Assembly (NCBI GenBank): GCA_900764025.1
Contig: CAAFMM010000351.1
Location: forward strand, 1 to 5,406
Direction of reading: 5' to 3'
Length of the DNA stretch: 5,406 nt
Source of the DNA: an uncultured Collinsella sp.
GTDB lineage: Bacteria; Actinomycetota; Coriobacteriia; Coriobacteriales; Coriobacteriaceae
The notes beneath the pieces are model-generated. The model ran no database searches. It saw only the letters and a list, made by a program, of their open reading frames with translations, and had not been told where the DNA came from. Positions 1-4,628 of the stretch are shown here, piece after piece; within the stretch, counting starts at the first letter, position 1, and every line of letters begins with the position of its first letter. Made by a program: the position numbers and the translations under genes.

Positions 1-653
1 GACTGTAGCTGACGAACAGAGGCAAGGTCGCCCTGCGTGTCAAGGAAACGCTGCACGACCTCCGGCATTCCGCCGACAACGGTATAGGTCCTGAAGTTTG
101 CCATCATCGCGTCATGAATGTAATCAGGAATGGGCCTCTCGCTGATGCACGCGTCGCGTATCGTTTGGCGAGCCCCCTCGCTCACTCCGGTTGCCCAGCA
201 AAACTCCTCAAAATCGAGCGGGAACATCCTAAGCTCGTGGACATACCCCACGGGATAGGACCTGACGCCCTTGAACTGGGTCCCGAGCATTGACCCCGAA
301 AACGCCCAGCGGCACCTCCCGTCCTCAACAAGGAACTTTGCCATCGTCATAATGTCGGGGGCCTCTTGGACCTCATCGATAAACACGAGCGTTTTGCCTG
401 GTGCAATCGACTTTCCCGAAAGAAGCGTCACCCTGCTGATGAAATCATCGGCATCCCGCGCCTCGAGAAGAGCATCTTTTGCCTGGCGGTTTTCCATGAG
501 GTTAAGCTCGATGTAGGTTGCATGGTTGGCTTTGCCAAATGCGCGAATCGAATAGCTTTTGCCAATCTGGCGAGAACCCGTAATGAATAAGGCCTTTTGC
601 TCGGCAGACTTCAGCCAGCGCTCCAGCTCTGCAGCTATTTTCCTGCGCAGCAT
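1..653 (-). CDS. AAA-type ATP-binding protein, DUF4143-like family (N-terminal half, cut by window edge)
   Basis: Reading the minus strand from the ATG at 653-651 gives 217 codons without a stop, and the frame runs off the left edge. I see a Walker A P-loop GSRQIGKS (residues 26-33), a Walker B strand LVFIDEVQ (89-96), a sensor-1-like segment FSGSML (118-123), the stretch MFPLDFEEF (143-151) and GGMPEVVQRF (194-203). This order is typical of the ATP-binding proteins of about 400-450 residues that end in a DUF4143 domain; here the C-terminal half lies outside. The start is supported by GGGGAG (664-659) five bases upstream. Members are P-loop ATPases of the AAA/STAND-like group with no settled role; toxin-like or nucleic-acid roles have been suggested, and I do not assign one. 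Seven of 18 arginines use AGG and there are ATA and TTA codons, unlike the genes to the right, which suggests acquisition. The family call is firm; the function is unknown. Confidence 0.85.
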   Translation of the reverse strand, partial: MLRRKIAAELERWLKSAEQKALFITGSRQIGKSYSIRAFGKANHATYIELNLMENRQAKDALLEARDADDFISRVTLLSGKSIAPGKTLVFIDEVQEAPDIMTMAKFLVEDGRCRWAFSGSMLGTQFKGVRSYPVGYVHELRMFPLDFEEFCWATGVSEGARQTIRDACISERPIPDYIHDAMMANFRTYTVVGGMPEVVQRFLDTQGDLASVRQLQ

Positions 654-672
654 AGGCTCTCCCCTCAGTGTC

Positions 673-756
673 ATCAAATGAAATGCAAAGTTTTATACGC
701 TTGATTATCGATGAAACGCAGAATTTTTAGAACCTAAAATCGGATGAAATGCAGAG
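673..756 (-). repeat. Three 18-bp direct repeats at 33-bp period upstream of the ATPase gene
   Basis: On the plus strand the copies are ATCAAATGAAATGCAAAG (673-690), ATCGATGAAACGCAGAA (707-723) and ATCGGATGAAATGCAGAG (739-756). The shared core ATGAAAYGCA starts at 678, 711 and 744, so the two steps are exactly 33 bp, about three helical turns. Read toward the ATPase the core is TGCRTTTCAT. The sequence between copies is A/T-rich and not conserved, apart from TTATACGC at 693-700 and 765-772. Same-face spacing just before a start codon suggests an operator array for a protein that binds cooperatively, perhaps the ATPase itself or an unseen regulator. The repeats are seen directly; the operator role is inferred. 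Confidence 0.75.
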
Positions 757-769
757 ATTTGAGATTATA
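692..769 (-). promoter_or_regulatory. Candidate -10 boxes for the ATPase gene, interleaved with the repeats
   Basis: The minus strand carries GCGTATAAT (TATAAT at 769-764) and GCGTATAAA (TATAAA at 697-692). Both are good -10 matches, but neither has a recognisable -35 box at 16-18 bp. With the distal box the message would contain all three direct repeats in a leader of about 100 nt. With the proximal box, the repeat at 707-723 would cover the -35 region, the one at 739-756 would lie further upstream, and the one at 673-690 would overlap the start point. A missing -35 box would fit a promoter that needs an activator. Inferred from box matches only. Confidence 0.35.
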
Positions 770-778
770 CGCAAAAAG

Positions 779-828
779 AAGGGACACCACCCGCGAATGT
801 GACAAAGGGACTGTCCCTTTGTCACATT
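779..828 (-). terminator. 33-nt perfect palindrome, probable terminator of the kinase operon
   Basis: Positions 796-828 form a perfect inverted repeat: arms of 16 nt around the single centre base 812, beginning AATGTGACAAAGGGAC and ending in its complement. It lies 8 bp beyond the stop codon of the small TIGR04076-type gene on the minus strand. No T run follows directly. However, the inner TGTCCCTT of the plus strand (812-819) can instead pair with AAGGGACA (779-786), and on the minus strand this 8-bp alternative stem is followed at once by CTTTTT (778-773). The region therefore fits a terminator with two exclusive pairings. It could also be a dispersed palindromic (REP-like) repeat or a protein-binding site. 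Confidence 0.6.
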
Positions 829-836
829 GCGCTCAA

Positions 837-1166
837 CTACTCGTCGACGATCTCGGCAAGCCAGACGTTCAGCGTATCGACCTCGGGACAGCAGAACTTT
901 GCCGTACCAGGCTCGTTGCCGGGCACGGTTCCGCCATAGCGCAAGATATCGATATAGGGAAAGCCCACATGGCAGGCCATGGCGCACATCTTGCCGCGAT
1001 CTCGGTCGAAGTCGAAGACGTCACCCGGCTTGTGCCCGTGATGGCAGCGGCATGTGCCCAGCTGGTCCACGCAGCTAATGCGAATACGTGGGCGCCTGCC
1101 GCGCGGGGCACCGAGCGGCTTGTTCTCGCCCGCCGCCTCGGTGCTGCTCTCGTCGGCGTTACTCAT
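837..1166 (-). CDS. TIGR04076 family protein, Cys/His-rich, unknown function
   Basis: 109 residues from the ATG at 1166-1164 to the TAG at 839-837. After a polar N-terminal stretch of about 26 residues (MSNADESSTE onward), likely disordered, the core follows the TIGR04076 pattern that I recall: RIRISCVDQLGTCRCHHGHKPGD (written here by its key points C32, C39, C41, H42, H43, H45, G48, D49), then MC and ACHVGFPYI (60-72), LRYGG (75-79) and a C-terminal CCPE...VW segment (92-102). Seven cysteines (32, 39, 41, 61, 65, 92, 93) and several histidines in a small soluble protein suggest metal or redox chemistry, but no function is established for the family. The start overlaps the kinase stop by 8 nt (ATGAGTAA), so translation is probably coupled; a TTG two codons upstream (1172) is a weaker alternative start. 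No signal peptide or membrane segment is visible. Confidence 0.82.
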   Translation of the reverse strand: MSNADESSTEAAGENKPLGAPRGRRPRIRISCVDQLGTCRCHHGHKPGDVFDFDRDRGKMCAMACHVGFPYIDILRYGGTVPGNEPGTAKFCCPEVDTLNVWLAEIVDE

Positions 1167-1983
1167 GGTCAATCACATCCAAGCAGGCCTCGATGGGAAG
1201 GCCGGCCGACTTGTCCTCTTGGTCGGCATTGCGCTCGATGAGCTCCGCTACCACGCGCATGGCATCGCTCGTCGCGCGCTGAAGGCTCCAACCGGCCATA
1301 ACGCGGCCGACGAGCACCGCCGAGAACGTGTCGCCCGTGCCCGGGAAATAAACCGGAATGAGCTCAAAGGGAATCGTAAAGTACTCCCCCGCCACATGGT
1401 CGTAACCGATAACCGCGTTCGTGCCATTGACCACGGCGCTCGTAATGACCACCGACTTGGCACCCAGCTCGCGCACGGCGTCCACAAGGGCGCGGGCCTC
1501 GTCGGGCGTGATTTGCTCGGCGATAGGCGTATCGGTGAGCAGGCATGCCTCGGTATAGTTGGGCACCGCGTAGTCTGCGCACTCCAGCAGATGCCGCATA
1601 AGGCCAATCGTGGACTCGGGCACGCCGGCGTAGAGCTTGCCGTTGTCGCCCATGATGGGGTCGACGAACACCTTGGTACCCTTTTGCGCGCGACGGTGGC
1701 AGAAGTCCGAAATGATGCGCGTCTCTTCCTCGGTCACGATAAAGCCGGTCGAGATGGCGTCGAACTCAAAGCCGAGCTCCTCCCAGATGGCGAGGCTCTG
1801 GCGCACGTACTCTGTGGTGTCGTGGATGTAGAACTTGGGATAGTTGAGCGTATCGGACACCAGCGCCGTCGGCAGGTTGTGGATGCGGTAGCCCATATGC
1901 GACAGCACCGGCAGCATGGCGGAAAGCGCGACCTTGCCGTAGCCGCACATATCGTTAATCAGCAGCAGCTGAGTATTCTTCAT
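1159..1983 (-). CDS. Pyridoxamine/pyridoxal kinase (PfkB/ribokinase superfamily)
   Basis: A 274-residue protein that most resembles the Firmicutes/Actinobacteria pyridoxamine kinases (the PRK07105 type as I recall it) of similar length. It would phosphorylate pyridoxal, pyridoxamine or pyridoxine with ATP in the cytoplasm to salvage vitamin B6 toward PLP. Visible marks are the N-terminal substrate strand INDMCGYGKVAL (9-20), VDPIMGDNGKLY (108-119), PNYTEACLLT (141-150), and the anion-hole and catalytic motif GTGDTFSA (215-222) with base D218. The ATG at 1983 is chosen because GGGAG (1994-1990) lies 6 bases upstream; the open frame runs on to 2085, but that stretch is not protein-like. It is the first gene of a two-gene operon with the TIGR04076-type gene. 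Whether it prefers pyridoxal, pyridoxamine or HMP cannot be read from the sequence. Confidence 0.9.
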   Translation of the reverse strand: MKNTQLLLINDMCGYGKVALSAMLPVLSHMGYRIHNLPTALVSDTLNYPKFYIHDTTEYVRQSLAIWEELGFEFDAISTGFIVTEEETRIISDFCHRRAQKGTKVFVDPIMGDNGKLYAGVPESTIGLMRHLLECADYAVPNYTEACLLTDTPIAEQITPDEARALVDAVRELGAKSVVITSAVVNGTNAVIGYDHVAGEYFTIPFELIPVYFPGTGDTFSAVLVGRVMAGWSLQRATSDAMRVVAELIERNADQEDKSAGLPIEACLDVIDHE

Positions 1984-2003
1984 GAGGGTCTCCCTTGGTT
2001 CGG

Positions 2004-2028
2004 GCACGGCGCGGCAGCGCCACCGTGC
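2004..2028 (-). promoter_or_regulatory. GC-rich hairpin in the presumed kinase leader
   Basis: GCACGG (2004-2009) and CCGTGC (2023-2028) are complementary; two further pairs, one of them a G-T wobble, extend the stem to 8 bp around a 9-nt G/C-rich loop. It ends about 20 nt before the kinase start codon, next to the GGGAG ribosome site, so it could tune translation, though it may simply be chance in G/C-rich DNA. No T run follows, so it is not a standard terminator. Confidence 0.35.
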
Positions 2029-2111
2029 GACTAAGTGTAGCGCAGGAGGCGTTGTGGGCGGTCGCCAGGGTCGCGAAGAGCGCATTGTTGCGGAAAGGTT
2101 TCGGAAATGGG

Positions 2112-2213
2112 GGGCATAGGCCTTGTGGCCATGCCCGACGATTGAACGTCAGATTGCCGCTTAGGAACGCTTGCAGCGTCGAGCGGTTACGGCGTTTGGT
2201 AAAGCGCCGTAAC
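2112..2213. repeat. Row of four adjacent inverted repeats between divergent operons
   Basis: Four hairpin-capable elements follow one another. At 2112-2136 GGGCAT/ATGCCC is stacked on GGCC/GGCC with one bulged A and a TTGT loop. At 2137-2150 GACG and CGTC flank six bases. At 2167-2179 ACGCT and AGCGT flank TGC. At 2186-2213 GTTACGGCGTTT pairs with AAGCGCCGTAAC as a 12-bp stem (one G-T wobble) around GGTA. None is followed by a clean T run on either strand. The last stem ends 17 bp before the MarR-operon -35 box. They could be a structured RNA on either strand, binding sites, or a remnant of a mobile palindromic element. The pairing is seen; the role is not known. Confidence 0.55.
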
Positions 2214-2230
2214 TTAATAAGTTTGGTACC

Positions 2231-2259
2231 TTGACATTCATTTCTCATGCTCCTAGATT
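2231..2259 (+). promoter_or_regulatory. Sigma70-type promoter of the MarR/ABC operon
   Basis: A perfect -35 box TTGACA (2231-2236), a 17-bp spacer and a -10 box TAGATT (2254-2259, four of six matches) point into the MarR gene. Transcription would start near 2266, giving a leader of about 50 nt. The location, spacing and lack of another candidate make this the best promoter in the window. Confidence 0.7.
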
Positions 2260-2293
2260 GGTTAGGCACAAAACAATTCCACTACCTAACTAA
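2252..2293 (+). promoter_or_regulatory. Candidate MarR operator, inverted TTAGG/CCTAA half-sites
   Basis: TTGGTTAGGCA (2258-2268) and TACCTAACTAA (2283-2293) are inverted copies matching at 9 of 11 positions, with centres 25 bp apart. A further CCTAG at 2252-2256 faces the TTAGG at 2262-2266 as a shorter palindrome over the -10 box. Binding here would block the start of transcription. MarR proteins commonly repress their own operon from such sites, so autorepression is the likely reading; which half-sites pair is uncertain. Confidence 0.5.
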
Positions 2294-2295
2294 AG

Positions 2296-2302
2296 AAAGG
2301 AG
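2296..2302 (+). promoter_or_regulatory. Ribosome binding site of the MarR gene, unusually long spacing
   Basis: AAAGGAG is a strong Shine-Dalgarno match, but 12 bases separate it from the ATG at 2315, longer than the usual 5-10. No better in-frame start lies closer, so the ATG is kept. The long spacing may keep regulator translation low compared with the transporter, whose own site GGGAGG is spaced 6 bases from its start. Confidence 0.6.
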
Positions 2303-2314
2303 CAACACTAATTC

Positions 2315-2821
2315 ATGTGCGATGAACCTCTTAACCTTTGTTCGCACGAGCCCGACGGCGATCCGTCACAGCCGGCGGATGCACCCGAAGCGGCTAGCTC
2401 AGAAGACAAGCTTGCCAAGCGCATCCTCAATGGCCTGGGCTTTTGCGGCCATTACATGCATTTTCATGGCGGAGGCGTATCCGGCAAGGCGCCCATCATC
2501 TGCCTGCTGGCCAAGCAACCCGGCGGCGAGATGTCGCAGCAGGAACTCGGCATGCACTTTGACCTCAAGCCGGGGTCGCTTTCCGAGATCCTGTCCAAGC
2601 TCGAGCTCAACGGCCTCATCGAGCGCAGCCGTAACCCCAAGGATCGACGGCAGCTCACCATTCGCCTGACCGAGACCGGCCGGGAAAACGCCCGCATCGA
2701 CCAGGCAGCCCGCATTCGCTTTAGAGAGCAGGCCTTTAGTGCGCTCACCCACGACGAGCGCGAGGACCTCGCCGAAATGCTCGATAAAATCCGTGTAACC
2801 TGGGAGGAACTGGATGATTAA
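2315..2821 (+). CDS. MarR-family winged-helix transcriptional regulator
   Basis: 168 residues, slightly longer than the usual 140-150 because of an acidic N-terminal extension (about 1-30). The winged helix-turn-helix spans roughly residues 60-125: MSQQELGMHFDLKPGSLSEI (73-92) contains the recognition helix, followed by LSKLELNGLIERSRNPKDRR and a wing QLTIRLTETG (113-122). This arrangement, with the DRR motif (110-112) before the wing, is typical of MarR. Such proteins are dimers that leave their operator when a small molecule or oxidant is sensed. The gene overlaps the ABC transporter start by 8 nt and lies behind a promoter with inverted half-sites, so it most likely represses its own operon and the exporter. 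The helix before the domain holds a histidine cluster HYMHFH (46-51), and there are cysteines at 2, 9, 44 and 63. The ligand is unknown. Confidence 0.88.
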   Translation: MCDEPLNLCSHEPDGDPSQPADAPEAASSEDKLAKRILNGLGFCGHYMHFHGGGVSGKAPIICLLAKQPGGEMSQQELGMHFDLKPGSLSEILSKLELNGLIERSRNPKDRRQLTIRLTETGRENARIDQAARIRFREQAFSALTHDEREDLAEMLDKIRVTWEELDD

Positions 2822-4628
2822 AACCCTCATGGGCAGCATCCGCGACTATATGAAAGTCACCGTTGCCACGCCGTTGCTCGTGCTTGGCGAGGTGCTCTGC
2901 GAGATGCTGATTCCATTTATCACCGCCAACCTGATCGACGCCATCAAAGATGGCACCACCGTAGCCGAGATGCTTCCCACCGCGGGCTTTTTGGTGCTCA
3001 TCGCGCTGACGTCGCTTGCTTTTGGCGCCGCTGCCGGCGTCACCTGCAGCCATGCGAGTTGCGGCTTCGCTAAGAACCTGCGTCACGACCTGTTCTACAA
3101 GATCCAGACGTTCAGCTTTGCCAACATCGATGAGTTCTCGAGCTCCTCGCTCGTCACGCGCCTGACCACCGATATCAACAACGTGCAGCAGGCCTTTATG
3201 ATGATCATCCGTATCGCCGTGCGCGCGCCGCTGGTATTGATCTTCGCCTTTACCATGGCATTTATCATGGGCGGCAGCGTCGCCATGGTCTACCTGGTCA
3301 TCATTCCGCTGCTGGGCTTTGGGCTGTTCTTTATCATCTTTAAGGTGCGTCCCATCTTCTCGCGCGTGTTCCACAAGTACGACGCCCTTAACGAGTCCGT
3401 CGAGGAAAACGTCACCGGCATGCGCGTGGTCAAGAGCTATGTGCGCGAAGACTTTGAGAAGGAGAAGTTCGCGACCGCCGCACGCGACGTCCAGATGGAC
3501 TTCACCCGCGCCGAGAAGCTGCTCGCCTTTAACAACCCCATGATGAACATCTGCGTCAACGGCGCGTTCGTCGTCATCATCTACCTGGGCTCCAAGCTCA
3601 TCATCACGAGCCAGGGCACGCTGTTCGACGTGGGCCAGCTCTCCTCGATCTTTACCTATGGCTTCCAAATCCTCATGAGCCTGATGCAGCTATCGATGAT
3701 CTTTGTCATGGTGACCATGGCCGACGAATCGGCGCACCGCATCACCGAGGTGCTGGCCGCCGAGCCCACGATCGCCGATCCCGCCGAGCCCGTGCTCGAG
3801 GTCGCCGATGGCTCCATCGACTTTGACCACGTGAGCTTTAAGTATTCCGCGCATGCGAAGCGCCAGGCGCTCGACGATATCGACCTGCACATTAAGAGCG
3901 GCGAGACCATCGGCATCATCGGCGGCACCGGCTCGGCCAAGTCCACGCTTGTAAACCTTATCGCCCGTCTGTACGACACCACCGAGGGCACCGTGCGCGT
4001 GGGCGGCGTGGATGTGCGCGACTACGACTTGGACGCCCTGCGCCACCAGGTCGCCATGGTGCTGCAGAAAAACGTGCTGTTTAGCGGCACCATCGCCGAG
4101 AATCTGCGCTGGGGCGACCCGAACGCCACCGACGAGGAGGTCCGCGAGGCGGCACATCTGGCCTGCGCCGACGAGTTTGTCGACGGCTTCCCCAAGGGCT
4201 ATGACGCCTGGATCGAACAGGGCGGCTCCAATGTCTCGGGAGGTCAGAAGCAGCGCCTGTGCATTGCGCGCGCCCTGCTGCGTCGCCCCAAGATCTTGAT
4301 CCTGGACGACTCCACCAGCGCCGTCGACACCAAGACCGACGCCAAGATTCGCGCAGGGCTGGCAAGCTATCTGCCCAACACGACCAAGCTCATCATCGCC
4401 CAGCGCATTAGCTCCGTGCAGGACGCAGACCGCATCATCGTCATGGAGGGCGGCCGTATCGCGCAGATCGGTAACCACGACGAGCTGCTCAAGACGAGCG
4501 AGATCTACCGCGAGACCTTCACCTCGCAGAACAAGATGTCTGCCGAGGGCGAAGAGGCCGTCGAAGCCGACACCGAGGCATCCGCAACACAAGCTCAGAC
4601 CAAGGAAGGAGGCGAGGCACATGAGTAA
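2814..4628 (+). CDS. ABC exporter half-transporter, degenerate-site subunit of a heterodimer
   Basis: 604 residues: a six-helix transmembrane domain (helices near 15-38, 54-76, 129-153, 156-178, 245-265, 278-301; coupling segment ENVTGMRVVKSYVRE, 198-212) and a C-terminal ATPase domain, as in type IV exporters of the MsbA/BmrCD/TM287 kind. The ATPase has A-loop Y344, Walker A GGTGSAKS (370-377), Q-loop Q418, an intact signature NVSGGQKQR (473-481), Walker B LILDD (495-499) and D-loop SAVD (502-505). The catalytic Glu is Asp (D499) and the switch His is Gln (Q530), the known marks of the degenerate ATP site in heterodimeric exporters. A375 replaces the Walker A glycine before the lysine. The tail from about 575 is Glu/Ala-rich and extra to the family. 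Start: GGGAGG (2802-2807) 6 bases upstream, overlapping the MarR stop by 8 nt. The next gene overlaps its end by 8 nt and should encode the partner. The substrate is unknown; drug or toxic-compound efflux is inferred from the MarR context. Confidence 0.92.
   Translation: MIKTLMGSIRDYMKVTVATPLLVLGEVLCEMLIPFITANLIDAIKDGTTVAEMLPTAGFLVLIALTSLAFGAAAGVTCSHASCGFAKNLRHDLFYKIQTFSFANIDEFSSSSLVTRLTTDINNVQQAFMMIIRIAVRAPLVLIFAFTMAFIMGGSVAMVYLVIIPLLGFGLFFIIFKVRPIFSRVFHKYDALNESVEENVTGMRVVKSYVREDFEKEKFATAARDVQMDFTRAEKLLAFNNPMMNICVNGAFVVIIYLGSKLIITSQGTLFDVGQLSSIFTYGFQILMSLMQLSMIFVMVTMADESAHRITEVLAAEPTIADPAEPVLEVADGSIDFDHVSFKYSAHAKRQALDDIDLHIKSGETIGIIGGTGSAKSTLVNLIARLYDTTEGTVRVGGVDVRDYDLDALRHQVAMVLQKNVLFSGTIAENLRWGDPNATDEEVREAAHLACADEFVDGFPKGYDAWIEQGGSNVSGGQKQRLCIARALLRRPKILILDDSTSAVDTKTDAKIRAGLASYLPNTTKLIIAQRISSVQDADRIIVMEGGRIAQIGNHDELLKTSEIYRETFTSQNKMSAEGEEAVEADTEASATQAQTKEGGEAHE

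Larger units (their letters stand above)
1984..2314. other. 331-bp divergent intergenic region, no convincing gene
   Basis: This stretch separates the minus-strand kinase operon from the plus-strand MarR/ABC operon. Frames open on both strands (for example 1955-2269 minus and 1995-2234 plus) have no start signal or family resemblance. It holds the kinase ribosome site, a leader hairpin (2004-2028), four adjacent inverted repeats (2112-2213), the MarR-operon promoter (2231-2259) and its candidate operator. For the kinase I find only a weak -10 (TACACT, 2039-2034 on the minus strand) and no matching -35. Confidence 0.7.

Noticed and set aside
271..590. Short plus-strand frames over the ATPase gene (271-516, 366-590)
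   Set aside because: They lie opposite a gene with clear Walker A and B motifs and have no supporting start signals.
673..756. CRISPR array
   Set aside because: Only three short, imperfect copies with 15-16-bp A/T-rich gaps and no cas genes nearby; the layout fits an operator array better.
796..828. End of an insertion sequence
   Set aside because: No transposase, no second terminal copy and no flanking target duplication is visible in the window.
1054..2034. 326-codon plus-strand open frame antisense to the kinase
   Set aside because: It lies opposite the well-supported kinase and TIGR04076-type genes, has no ribosome site or family motifs, and its His/Ala/Gly-rich make-up is typical of a shadow frame in G/C-rich DNA.
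1984..2085. N-terminal extension of the kinase to 308 residues
   Set aside because: The extra residues are Arg/Pro-rich and unlike the family, while the ATG at 1983 has a well-spaced GGGAG and begins exactly where the family's first strand begins.
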